Assembly: GCA_023409955.1 (NCBI GenBank)
Contig: JAEYQQ010000021.1
Span: forward strand, 1 to 45,628
Length of the DNA: 45,628 nucleotides
DNA from: Bacillota bacterium
GTDB lineage: Bacteria > Bacillota > Clostridia > Christensenellales > Aristaeellaceae
Direction: 5' to 3'
The notes under the pieces were generated by a model. That model did no database searches and was not told the DNA's origin. It worked only from the letters and a program-made list of their open reading frames with translations. Within the stretch, counting starts at the first letter, position 1. The number at the start of each line of letters is the position of its first letter. Made by a program: the position numbers and the translations under genes. Below are positions 16,120 to 24,877 of this stretch, piece by piece.

Positions 16120-17469
16120 ATGAGAAGTATTACATGGCGTTGGTCCAACGAACAACAACAATGGGCGACAAAGCAACCAATGCAGGTCGAAACGAAGGCA
16201 AATGGCTATCTGTTTGGAAATGGTCAACAATATCAAAAAATGCTCGGATTCGGAGCATGTTTTAACGAGCAGGGTTGGCGTGCCCTTAACCATCTTAGCC
16301 AACAAGATCAAAGTGCTCTATTTGATGAAGTCTTCTCAACCAATGGTGATGGTGCAAAGTTTTCTGTTTGTCGCCTTCCTATCGGTGGCAATGACTACTC
16401 TCTTGATTGGTACAGCTTGGATGAGGTCCCTGGCGACTATGAGCTATCTCACTTCTCAATAGATCGGGATAAGCACTCCCTGATTCCATACATCAACAAA
16501 GCAAAAGAGTATTCGGATCAACTCGTTCTGTTTGCGTCACCTTGGAGTCCACCTACATGGATGAAGGATCCACCCGTATATAACTGGGGTAAGCTCATTC
16601 AAACGCCTGAAAACATGCGTGCGTATGCCAAATACTTTGTAAAGTTTGTTCAGAGCTATGCTGCCGAAGGAATCCATATAGACCAAGTTCATATTCAAAA
16701 CGAACCTGTTGCAAATCAGAAATTCCCTTCCTGTATGTGGACAGGCGCTGAACTGCGTGACTTCATTCGAGATTATTGGGGTCCGGCTTTTGAAGAAGCG
16801 GGACTAAAGACAGAACTTTGGCTAGGCACAATCAATGCACCAGGATGCGACTACAACCGATTGATATTCGATAAATGGGCAACGGAAGACTATGACTATT
16901 TTGCCAACACGGTTCTGTCTGATGCTGACGCACTGAAGTACATTACAGGTGTCAGCTATCAATGGGGTGGGAAAATTGCTATTCAGCGTACATTTGAAAG
17001 CTGGTATCCGCGTATTCGCCTAATGCAATCCGAGAATGAGTGCGGTTTTGGAGATAACACATGGGAATACGCCAGATATACTTGGACAATGATAAAGCAT
17101 TATGTTGGAAATGGCGCAGAAAGCTATCTCTATTGGAATCTAGTTCTCGAACCGTTCGGAAGAAGCACTTGGGGTGATCCTCAGAATGCGATGATCACCA
17201 TTGATCCCGCAACATCAACCTACACTCTGAATCCTGAATACTATGTAATGAAGCATTTCTCCTCAATTATTCAACGTGGAGCTATTCGCTTGGGAATGTG
17301 TGGCAGCTTTGCCGCGGATAGTCTCGTTTTCAAAAATCCAGATGGTTCCTTTGCTCTTGAGCTTTTCAACCCCTTCGACCATGTGTTCAGCGTTGATTTT
17401 GAGCTAGAATCTGAGCACTACTTATTTGAACTAGAGCCAAAGTCCGTTAATAGCATTCTGATTTCTTAA
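16120..17469 (+). CDS. GH30 glycoside hydrolase, first copy
   Basis: This 449-aa enzyme of clan GH-A has no signal peptide, so it should act in the cytoplasm on imported sugar. The family motifs are FGACFNEQGW (44-53), SPWSPPTWMKD (140-150), the acid/base HIQNEP (Glu195) and the nucleophile region MQSENECG (Glu305). GH30 members cleave beta-1,6- or beta-1,3-glucosides, beta-xylosides, fucosides or glucosylceramide; this one cannot be assigned to a substrate by eye. ATG 16120 has TAAGGAG at 16104-16110. It differs strongly from the second GH30 next door, so the pair may split the work on one substrate. Confidence 0.88.
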   Translation: MRSITWRWSNEQQQWATKQPMQVETKANGYLFGNGQQYQKMLGFGACFNEQGWRALNHLSQQDQSALFDEVFSTNGDGAKFSVCRLPIGGNDYSLDWYSLDEVPGDYELSHFSIDRDKHSLIPYINKAKEYSDQLVLFASPWSPPTWMKDPPVYNWGKLIQTPENMRAYAKYFVKFVQSYAAEGIHIDQVHIQNEPVANQKFPSCMWTGAELRDFIRDYWGPAFEEAGLKTELWLGTINAPGCDYNRLIFDKWATEDYDYFANTVLSDADALKYITGVSYQWGGKIAIQRTFESWYPRIRLMQSENECGFGDNTWEYARYTWTMIKHYVGNGAESYLYWNLVLEPFGRSTWGDPQNAMITIDPATSTYTLNPEYYVMKHFSSIIQRGAIRLGMCGSFAADSLVFKNPDGSFALELFNPFDHVFSVDFELESEHYLFELEPKSVNSILIS

Positions 17470-17517
17470 GTGCGCTATTTCTTACTTTGGCCCTGATGTG
17501 AAAGGAGCCCCTCCACA

Positions 17518-18870
17518 ATGAAGCAGTTCTTAACACGCTTTATCAACGGGAAAAAGGAGCAGACGATATCCATCCATACGCCTGATGCGCAACTTATTGA
17601 TCAGGAGCGTGACTTGGTTAACCTTGTACCAGAGGTTAGATATCAATCAATAATTGGTTTCGGTGGTGCATTCACCGATACTGCAGGCGCAGTTTTCTCG
17701 CAGATGCCAGAACATTTGCAGAAACAACTAATCTCGGACTATTTCTCACCTACTGGCTTAGGATACACACTTGGACGAACATCCATCGATAGTTGTGATT
17801 TTTCACTTGAAAGGTATGCATCTGATGATGTCGAAGGTGATGTAGATCTACAGCATTTCAACACAGCGCGTGCGCAGAAATACGTCATTCCAATGCTTAC
17901 CATGGCTCAGCAAACAGCAGGTAAACCGATAAGCCTTATGGTCACACCTTGGAGTCCCCCTGCATGGATGAAAACAAACCATTCCCGTATTGGTGGTGGC
18001 GAGCTGAAGCCCGAGTATTACGCGGTGTGGGCAGAATACATTTGCCGCTTTATACAATCATATACGGATGCTGGTGCCAATATTACGATGCTCTCCTGTC
18101 AGAACGAGCCAAAGGCTGTCCAAACATGGGACTCTTGTATTTTGAGTGCAGAACAAGAACGTTTATTCATTGAGGAGTACATGAATCCCGCTTTAGTAAA
18201 GCACAAGCTGGATAACGTAAGGATTTTGATTTGGGATCATAACAAGGAGCGCGCTTTTGAACGTGTTTGTGACACGCTCAAAACAGAAAAAATCCGATCG
18301 ATAGTAAGCGGTGTAGCAGTTCACTGGTATAGCGGTGATCATTTTGAAGCTCTGCAAATGATCCACGAGATGTTCCCAGACATAATTATGGTTTTTACTG
18401 AAGCATGCATAGAGTATAGTCGATTTGGCAAAGACAATCAGCTACAAGATGCCGAAATGTACGCACACGACATCATAGGTAACTTTACTCATGGACTAAA
18501 TGCCTTTATTGACTGGAATCTTTTGGTCGACCAGAATGGCGGTCCCAACAATGTAGGCAATAATTGTGCTGCACCAATTATGTATGATATTGAGAACGGC
18601 GTACTTCTTCGCAACCTTTCCTATGACTATCTGGGGCATTTTTGTAAGCACATAAAACCCGGAGCGATTCGCATCGGAATGTCTCGTTTTGATGAGAGGT
18701 TGGAGGTGTTTGCAGCTGAGAACACGGACGGAAGCTTAGTTGCAACAGTGCTTAATCGATGCGATGTAGACATTCCCTTTTCTCTGCGCTGCAAGACGAA
18801 TGTCTGGTCAGTTTCTCAACCAGCTCATTCGATAAGCACCTATGTCTTTAATAAATGCGATATTGGATAA
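17518..18870 (+). CDS. GH30 glycoside hydrolase, second copy (glucosylceramidase-like)
   Basis: The 450-aa product also lacks a signal peptide. It has IGFGGAFTDTAG (46-57), TPWSPPAWMKT (143-153), the acid/base CQNEP (Glu197) and the nucleophile in VFTEACIEYS (Glu295), which resembles the ASEACVG motif of GH30 subfamily 1 glucosylceramidases and beta-glucosidases. A C-terminal beta domain ends the protein. AAAGGAG lies upstream of ATG 17518, 48 nt after the first GH30. It is the last gene of the operon; no clear terminator follows. Confidence 0.9.
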   Translation: MKQFLTRFINGKKEQTISIHTPDAQLIDQERDLVNLVPEVRYQSIIGFGGAFTDTAGAVFSQMPEHLQKQLISDYFSPTGLGYTLGRTSIDSCDFSLERYASDDVEGDVDLQHFNTARAQKYVIPMLTMAQQTAGKPISLMVTPWSPPAWMKTNHSRIGGGELKPEYYAVWAEYICRFIQSYTDAGANITMLSCQNEPKAVQTWDSCILSAEQERLFIEEYMNPALVKHKLDNVRILIWDHNKERAFERVCDTLKTEKIRSIVSGVAVHWYSGDHFEALQMIHEMFPDIIMVFTEACIEYSRFGKDNQLQDAEMYAHDIIGNFTHGLNAFIDWNLLVDQNGGPNNVGNNCAAPIMYDIENGVLLRNLSYDYLGHFCKHIKPGAIRIGMSRFDERLEVFAAENTDGSLVATVLNRCDVDIPFSLRCKTNVWSVSQPAHSISTYVFNKCDIG

Positions 18871-19045
18871 TAGACAAATTATACTTTAGGTGCGTACAAT
18901 CAAGAATATATTTGTTGCCAAAGCTGAAATGCATCTTATACATCGGAACGACGATTTGGAAACAACAGCGGCGTTTGTGGAGTACGAACCAAATTGCATT
19001 AAGGTCAGTGTTAAGCTGCCATGCAATATGAAACAATTCGAGTAT

Positions 19046-19068
19046 ATAGTGTATGCGAAATACACTAT
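19046..19068. promoter_or_regulatory. Inverted repeat ATAGTGTAT/ATACACTAT with T-run
   Basis: A perfect 9-bp inverted repeat with a GCGAA centre, followed by Ts on the plus strand. It shares the core TATAGTGTA with the large palindrome 34 bp downstream. It may be a second operator for the TetR protein, or the terminator of the GH30 operon. Bases 18871-19045 hold no gene I trust. Confidence 0.55.
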
Positions 19069-19101
19069 CTTTTTTATTGTCATAGTAGACATCTACGTAT
19101 A

Positions 19102-19145
19102 TATAGTGTACGATATATATCGCATGATATATATCGTACACTATA
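19102..19145. promoter_or_regulatory. 44-bp perfect palindrome, TetR operator
   Basis: Two 20-bp arms (19102-19121 and 19126-19145, beginning TATAGTGTACGATATATATC) are exact reverse complements around GCAT. It ends 13 bp before the tetR-family start and overlaps its ribosome binding site region. TetR repressors bind palindromes of 15-30 bp, so this site is unusually long and could hold two dimers. Confidence 0.75.
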
Positions 19146-19158
19146 AAAGGAGTAACAT

Positions 19159-19725
19159 ATGCCGCCGAAGGTTAAAATCAACAAAAAAATGATTATCGAT
19201 GCCGCTTTCGATGTAGTTAAGAATGATGGCATTGATAAACTGAATGCCAGGACATTATCAGAAAGACTAAAATGTTCCACTCAGCCAATTTTTTATCATT
19301 TCGCTTCAATTGATGAGATAAAAAAGTCCGTTTATGAAAAAGCAGATATGTATCATTCAGAATATATCATGCCGAAGGGAACTAAAGATGTATCTCCAAT
19401 AATGGAACTCGGACTTAATTATATTCGATTTGGCTCTGAAGAAAAGAAACTTTTTCATTTTCTTTTTCAAACAAACCAATTTAGTGGTTATAGTCTTGAC
19501 GAATTGATAGATAGTGCAGAACTATCTGAAATACTGCATATGGTTTCTATGGGAACTAAATGTGACGAGGCTAGAGCAAAAGAGTTGTTTATGAACTTGT
19601 TTATTGTAGCGCATGGATGTGCAAGTCTACTTGCAAATAATGCGATAGAATATGAGCAAACAAATTTGAAAAAATTTCGGAGAATGTATTCAATCATTTC
19701 ATGCAGTCATAACTTGATAGTATAA
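19159..19725 (+). CDS. TetR-family transcriptional regulator
   Basis: The 188-aa protein has an N-terminal TetR DNA-binding domain: NKKMIIDAAFDVVKNDGIDK, then LNARTLSERLKCSTQPIFYHF (helix-turn-helix, about 35-55, with the FYHF end typical of the family). The C-terminal ligand domain is divergent. Start ATG 19159 has AAAGGAG just upstream, between palindrome and start. The gene is AT-rich compared with the sugar operon. It probably represses itself and perhaps the CPBP gene behind it. Confidence 0.85.
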   Translation: MPPKVKINKKMIIDAAFDVVKNDGIDKLNARTLSERLKCSTQPIFYHFASIDEIKKSVYEKADMYHSEYIMPKGTKDVSPIMELGLNYIRFGSEEKKLFHFLFQTNQFSGYSLDELIDSAELSEILHMVSMGTKCDEARAKELFMNLFIVAHGCASLLANNAIEYEQTNLKKFRRMYSIISCSHNLIV

Positions 19726-19760
19726 GAACGCAGAGCATTAAACTAATCGGTGCAAGCTCT

Positions 19761-19793
19761 GGCTTCATGCTGAGGTTTTTCAGCAATGAAGCC
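19761..19793. other. Hairpin between tetR and the CPBP gene
   Basis: GGCTTCAT/ATGAAGCC with a further inner stem GCTGA/TCAGC forms a stable hairpin. No T-run follows on the plus strand, so it may be an mRNA-stability or weak termination element. Confidence 0.5.
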
Positions 19794-19833
19794 TAAAATA
19801 AAGGGTTTGATATTAATAGAATGAGGAGTTTTA

Positions 19834-20550
19834 ATGATGAAAAAGTTTTATGAGAAAAGTGAACTATGGTTTTCAATAACATGGATTATCATCTACGTCG
19901 TTGTAATGGGGAATCTTAGGAATACCTTTGGTGATGGTAGTTTGCCTTCTGTATTGGTGATATTTGCAATTGCGGCAATAGTAACATTTTTTATTGTACA
20001 GAATAAACTCGGTTCAAAGTATGGATTAGTTGGTTTGACTAGTAAAAAGAAATACTTATACTTCATACCGTTTGTTCTGTTGATTTCGGTAAACTTTTGG
20101 TTTGGCGTATCTATGCATTACGATTTGATACATCAAGTTTTTGCAGTTATCACGATGGCATTGGTTGGATATGTTGAAGAAATATTATTTAGGGGTCTTT
20201 TGTTTAAAGCAATAGAGAAGGACGACATGAAGCAGGCCATCATTATATCAGCAGTGACTTTTGGCGCTGGACATATAGTAAATCTGCTTACAGGGCATGC
20301 AACAGCAGAAACATTTTTACAAATGGCATATGCAATAGCAATAGGGTTCGCATTTGTTATGGTGTTCTATAAGAGCAGAAGCTTGGTTCCATGCATTATC
20401 ACACATAGTTTGGTAAATATTACATCTACATTTTCAGTTGGAAATGCCGCTGCTACATCTATCGTGTGGAAGTATGCTCCGGCGCTTTTCATTATACTAG
20501 TAGCCGGCGGATATGCCTTATATCTTCATAAAAAGGTAGAAAACTCTTAA
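19834..20550 (+). CDS. CPBP-family intramembrane metalloprotease (CAAX/Abi type)
   Basis: The 238-aa membrane protein has about seven hydrophobic segments. The CPBP motifs are intact: motif 1 EEILFRG (Glu115, Glu116, Arg120) and motif 2 FGAGH (143-147, His147), plus a third ITHSLVN. Family members are intramembrane proteases; in Firmicutes many serve in bacteriocin self-immunity or peptide signal processing. A gene for such a peptide was not seen nearby. It follows the tetR gene by about 108 nt. Confidence 0.88.
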   Translation: MMKKFYEKSELWFSITWIIIYVVVMGNLRNTFGDGSLPSVLVIFAIAAIVTFFIVQNKLGSKYGLVGLTSKKKYLYFIPFVLLISVNFWFGVSMHYDLIHQVFAVITMALVGYVEEILFRGLLFKAIEKDDMKQAIIISAVTFGAGHIVNLLTGHATAETFLQMAYAIAIGFAFVMVFYKSRSLVPCIITHSLVNITSTFSVGNAAATSIVWKYAPALFIILVAGGYALYLHKKVENS

Positions 20551-20750
20551 TACATGGCTTGTAAAAATATCGTCTCGACGGGTCGACAATTGATAATGAT
20601 CATTGAAGAGAAGCATTATCCATGATACTGTCAACGCAAGTTCGATCAACATCCATTGGAGCGAAGTCCCGGAGGCTTGACCATTTTCTTGGACTTTAGC
20701 ACAAATGCGAACTTGTGTATTCTATCGTGGCACAGAAAGGTAATGATGCT

Positions 20751-21350
20751 ATGCCGTCGCCGGAAAAATTCAGAGAAACGATGGACGATTTTCATGTAGA
20801 ACAAGAAATTATCGATGAAATGTACCGAGGTTTTGATGAGCTAGAATCAAGAGCAAATAAAAAGATCAAATCCGCTTTTTTCACGCAGGCTCTGGAAGTA
20901 ATGAATGAAAAGTTACCGCCTGATAAAGTGCAGGAAATTATTGAAGCAAATGCCTGCTGCAAGAGCGGAACCCGTGAGAAAAACTCAAAGGAGTTTGCAA
21001 AAATTAATGCTTGTCTTGAAATTGACGACAGGCTAAAACTCATCAACACACGTCCATACTTAAATATGGGCTCTGCGGAGATTGATAAGGATGGTTTTCT
21101 GATTATACATGCCGTATCATATCATCCCGGGGAGAGTTTCGAGTGTGCCTGCCCTACAGTCAGCAAGATCAAGCGCGACCATGCAATACCGCGTGAATAC
21201 TGCTACTGTTGCGGCGGTCACTTCAAATATCATTATGAAATCATGCTTGGGGTTAAGCTGAAACTAGTTGAAATTGTCTCTTCTCCGCACGATACAAATG
21301 GTGAAAAACCGTGTACGTTTCGATACGACATATGTATGCAGGGAAAATAA
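20751..21350 (+). CDS. Conserved cysteine-rich protein of unknown function
   Basis: The 199-aa protein is not assigned. It begins PSPEKFRETMDDFHVEQE, has a predicted helical N-terminal half, and carries cysteines in ANACCKSG, INACLE, ECACPTV and YCYCCGGHFKYH. The last cluster could bind a metal. From memory it resembles DUF-type clostridial proteins with a similar CxCCGGHF motif, but I cannot name the domain with confidence. ATG 20751 has AAAGG about 10 nt upstream; the frame is open 36 nt further. No signal peptide. Confidence 0.65.
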   Translation: MPSPEKFRETMDDFHVEQEIIDEMYRGFDELESRANKKIKSAFFTQALEVMNEKLPPDKVQEIIEANACCKSGTREKNSKEFAKINACLEIDDRLKLINTRPYLNMGSAEIDKDGFLIIHAVSYHPGESFECACPTVSKIKRDHAIPREYCYCCGGHFKYHYEIMLGVKLKLVEIVSSPHDTNGEKPCTFRYDICMQGK

Positions 21351-21542
21351 CAGTTGTTATGTCGGTTTAAAAATGTTTTATGAATAGATAGAACGGAATT
21401 GTAATTCTTGGGTACAAACCGTAGAAGACATAAGAGCAGAAAAAGCGTTTATGAATGGATTGATCAAAGAAGCAATTTAGCCTGAAACACGGTATGCATT
21501 GATAGCAAAGGCTGATACGATTGAAAGGTTAGAAACAAATAT

Positions 21543-22574
21543 ATGGACTTAATGAAAAAATATCAAGTTATATTTGATAAAATGAATGATATCGATTATG
21601 GAAGCATTTGGAAAGACTTTCATCGCTATAATATTGCTTTATATGATGATAAAAACGTTTGTTATCAAGGTAAATTACTCCCTAAAACAAATGTATTTAT
21701 AGCTAATACTTCAATAAAATTTAATAATGAAATGATTGGTATATGGTGCTTGCAAGAAGATTTAGATGACGATATTCTTACATCTAAATTAATTCATGAA
21801 ACATTTCATGCGTTTCAATTAGAAAATGAATCTAGATTTCCCAATGAAATGGAAGCCCTTATAAGTTATAGATATGATTTGAAAAATCTATCTTTAAAAA
21901 TAGCCGAAAATAAACTTATTGTTGAGTTAACTGAGTCATTCAATAAAGACTTATTCGATGAACTACTAAATATTAGAAATAAAAGATTATCACTATATCC
22001 ATACGAAGTACAATATGAAATGTCTATTGAACAGATTGAAGGAACTGCAAATTATGTAGAGCTCGAGTCATTAAAACAATTAAATGATCGTAAGTACCTA
22101 GAAAAACTTTGCCAAATGAAGAAGTCAATACTTAATCCTAATAACTTATTTCCAATTAGAATAATTTCTTATGATGTTGGGGCCTTATTTACCAAAGTCT
22201 TAATTGATAATTCATTAAAAATCAATTATGACTTTAATGAAAATAACTTTGTAAGTTATTATCTGAAGACTTATGATCATGTAGATTTTTATATTCAAGA
22301 ATCACCAGAAGTAAAAAAACTAATCGAGCAATTCTTTATGGAAACGAAACGTCTCATTGAAAAATCAGTAAAAAAAGAAAACTTAATTGCTGAAGGAAAT
22401 TTTATATTACTAGGTGTAAATATCTATAATGCAAGGTACATAGATGATTTCATAATATCAGAATATTTTTTTATGTATAAAGAAGATCATAATGATAAAA
22501 TTTTGTATGGAGATTTTGTAATAAAAATTAATGAAGAACATAATGTTTCAGAAGTCTATAAATTAGTTAAATAG
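21543..22574 (+). CDS. AT-rich gene for a putative HExxH zinc metalloprotease-like protein
   Basis: The 343-aa protein has no signal peptide or membrane segment. A zinc-protease-type motif HETFH (85-89) sits in SKLIHETFHAFQLENESRF, with NEMEAL about 15 residues later as a possible third ligand. Glu/Asp/Lys/Asn-rich composition and AT-rich codons differ clearly from the neighbouring genes, which suggests recent transfer. I do not recognise the family. The upstream bases 21351-21542 contain only a short broken frame. Confidence 0.65.
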   Translation: MDLMKKYQVIFDKMNDIDYGSIWKDFHRYNIALYDDKNVCYQGKLLPKTNVFIANTSIKFNNEMIGIWCLQEDLDDDILTSKLIHETFHAFQLENESRFPNEMEALISYRYDLKNLSLKIAENKLIVELTESFNKDLFDELLNIRNKRLSLYPYEVQYEMSIEQIEGTANYVELESLKQLNDRKYLEKLCQMKKSILNPNNLFPIRIISYDVGALFTKVLIDNSLKINYDFNENNFVSYYLKTYDHVDFYIQESPEVKKLIEQFFMETKRLIEKSVKKENLIAEGNFILLGVNIYNARYIDDFIISEYFFMYKEDHNDKILYGDFVIKINEEHNVSEVYKLVK

Positions 22575-22832
22575 GTATGGTTTATGAGGCCTACTTCCTC
22601 GTGTAAGGATGCACTTACCATGCACCCAACGCACCGAGTTTCGGACCTTTGAGCATCTTTTAATAACTTATGCGAGGAGCAAACCCGGGTCAAATCAAAC
22701 CACAAACTCGTTGAGAAAAAGAGAAAAGTCGACTTTCATACATTTGTTTTACTATTACATTATGCAGCTTGTTTGGGTTTCAACACGATATATATGATTA
22801 TACAGTAAGACAAAGCCGTAAGGAGAGAACTC

Positions 22833-23876
22833 ATGAAAAAGAAGAATATTATTTTAACGGCAATCCTTTGCTCGATTATGCTTGTTGCTCAGGGGATTGT
22901 TGGCCTGGGCACTGTAACTGGAAAGGCGGAACCCACCATGAGCTCAGACGATGTGAACAACGTGACCGATTACTCCCAATCGAGCAATTGGCTCACTGTG
23001 GATACGTCGGGCAGCTTGCCTGTTGATATATTCTATCTATATCCGACAGCATGGCAAAAGGGCCCGAACGATTCCAATTATTGCTCCGTCGAAAATGTAT
23101 CTATGATAAAAGGCGCCAATGGCGCTTTCAACAGGCAGGCAACGGCATTTCTTCCGGTAGGCAATATTTATGCGCCTTATTATCGGCAAGCGGATGCGAT
23201 GTATATATTGACCATGCCCACGATTGCGGAGCAGGATGAAGCGGTCAAGATTATCCCGGCGGCAGATGGAGTCGCCGCGTTCAATTATTATCTTGAACAC
23301 TATAACAAGGGAAGGCCGTTCATACTGGCAGGGCATTCCCAGGGTTCCAACGTACTTCTCTATATACTTGCACAGATCAAAGACCAGCCGGAAGTGCTTG
23401 ACAGAATGGTAGCAGCTTACGTGATCGGCTTTTCTGTCACAAAAGACTATCTGGCGCAGAATACTCCCCTGAAATTTGCCACAGGCCCTGATGATACCGG
23501 TGTCATTATATCCTACAACACTGAAGCGGAAGAGGTCACAAGTAGCCCCCTTGTGCGCCTCGGAGCGCTCGCGATCAACCCAATCTCGTGGACATTAACG
23601 GAAGTGGAAGCGCCCAAGGAGGACAATGCAGGTTCTATCCGGCCGATCAGCATGGCTTTGTCTGACTTAACGCCTGTTAAAGACCTCGCTTCTGCGCAAG
23701 TCAATACCGAAAGAGGGGTGGTTGTCTGTAAATCGGTTGACACCACCAAGTATTCCATACAGGGTATGCCGGGAGTATATCATTCTTATGATTACTTGTT
23801 CTACTTCTATAACATCCGCGCCAACGCGCAAAACAGGGTGGAAAAATACCTAGCAGCTCATCCATCAGGCAAATAG
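22833..23876 (+). CDS. Secreted DUF3089-type alpha/beta hydrolase
   Basis: This 347-aa exported protein starts with MKKKNIILTAILCSIMLVAQ, a signal peptide or N-terminal anchor. The mature part has the DUF3089 features FYLYPTAW, APYYRQAD and the nucleophile elbow LAGHSQGS (Ser169). DUF3089 proteins are alpha/beta-hydrolase-fold lipase- or esterase-like enzymes of unknown substrate. GTAAGGAGAG precedes ATG 22833. It appears to be a single-gene unit. Confidence 0.85.
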   Translation: MKKKNIILTAILCSIMLVAQGIVGLGTVTGKAEPTMSSDDVNNVTDYSQSSNWLTVDTSGSLPVDIFYLYPTAWQKGPNDSNYCSVENVSMIKGANGAFNRQATAFLPVGNIYAPYYRQADAMYILTMPTIAEQDEAVKIIPAADGVAAFNYYLEHYNKGRPFILAGHSQGSNVLLYILAQIKDQPEVLDRMVAAYVIGFSVTKDYLAQNTPLKFATGPDDTGVIISYNTEAEEVTSSPLVRLGALAINPISWTLTEVEAPKEDNAGSIRPISMALSDLTPVKDLASAQVNTERGVVVCKSVDTTKYSIQGMPGVYHSYDYLFYFYNIRANAQNRVEKYLAAHPSGK

Positions 23877-23926
23877 TAAACAGATGTTTGAATGAAAATC
23901 CGTTCTTGCGTGAACTGGTATAAGAA

Positions 23927-23954
23927 TGGTGGATGAAGAAAATCGCCCACCATT
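23927..23954 (+). terminator. Weak terminator after the DUF3089 gene
   Basis: TGGTGG/CCACCA hairpin followed by TTACTATTT. Bases 23955-24380 hold no gene or repeat I can identify. Confidence 0.4.
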
Positions 23955-24383
23955 ACTATTTGCATAACGGAATGAACATCGCATCACGCTATACAGCATT
24001 GTTTACCGATACCTAATGGTGAACGCAGTTTGCCTGTGGGGATCACACGCTGTAGATCGACAATCAAGGCGATTCATACCTGCATCAAGAGGCACTTGCT
24101 AGATTGGTATCCCAAACCCCCAGCCATACCATGTGTAATGATGCACCCCATAGGATTTGATACAATCCTGTAGGATGAGTTTTTATGCGCAGGTGTGGCA
24201 TAAGATTCCTCAGCTACTCTCTTTTCAGTATAAATGACAAAATACTGCTCATGCAGGCCGATTCAATAGCTATAAACCTAAATTATGCTCCCCCTTTAGC
24301 ATATCGCCAAATGGAATGAACCATTATGTATCATTATAAGCATTGCAACGCACCGTTTAAATCGATAACCACCCAACCTTATC

Positions 24384-24436
24384 TTGACATTTGAAAATTC
24401 AACTGTTAAAATCCTTACTGTTGCAGATTCAACAGT
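24384..24436 (+). promoter_or_regulatory. Promoter and MarR operator
   Basis: TTGACA (24384-24389), 17 bp, TAAAAT (24407-24412) forms a strong promoter. The inverted repeat ACTGTTG-CAGATT-CAACAGT (24417-24436) covers the expected start point, and a related half-site AACTGTT lies over the -10 spacer. This fits autorepression by the MarR protein. Confidence 0.75.
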
Positions 24437-24449
24437 GGGAGGAATGTAG

Positions 24450-24875
24450 ATGCATTTTACGACCTTGTATTCGCTGATACAATACGCAAAGAATTACAGC
24501 CATCAGCAGATACGCCAAATGGGAATCACCGATACGGAACATTTGATTTGCGCTTTTGTATACGGCCATTGTAATGTTTCGCAGGATGATGTGGCTGCTG
24601 CGTTACAGATGGATAAGACTACGGTTGCCAAAGCACTAGCCTCCCTGGAGGGCAAAGGGCACATCACTCGCAGACCTAATCCAGAAAATCGCCGCAAGAA
24701 CATCCTGTCCATCACTGAATCCGGCAAGGAGAAAATTGGCCATGTGGTTCATATCTACGACGACTGGTTAACCCTAATGTATCAGGCGCTAAGCGATGTG
24801 GAACAGGGGCAGTTTCAATCCTACTGCCAGCGGTTGCTGGAACGTGCAGAAAAAATTGACAAGGGAGCGGATTAA
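24450..24875 (+). CDS. MarR-family transcriptional regulator
   Basis: The 141-aa winged-helix regulator has the recognition region NVSQDDVAAALQMDKTTVAK followed by the wing GHITRRPNPENRRKNIL (residues about 70-90). GGGAGG upstream supports ATG 24450. Its stop lies 2 nt before the MATE pump gene, so the two form an operon and the regulator very likely controls the pump in response to a toxic ligand. Confidence 0.9.
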   Translation: MHFTTLYSLIQYAKNYSHQQIRQMGITDTEHLICAFVYGHCNVSQDDVAAALQMDKTTVAKALASLEGKGHITRRPNPENRRKNILSITESGKEKIGHVVHIYDDWLTLMYQALSDVEQGQFQSYCQRLLERAEKIDKGAD

Positions 24876-24877
24876 CC

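Noticed and set aside
18890..19192. 100-codon plus-strand frame after the second GH30 gene
   Set aside because: It runs through the long palindrome and into the tetR gene in the wrong frame, and its C-terminal half is just the translated palindrome.
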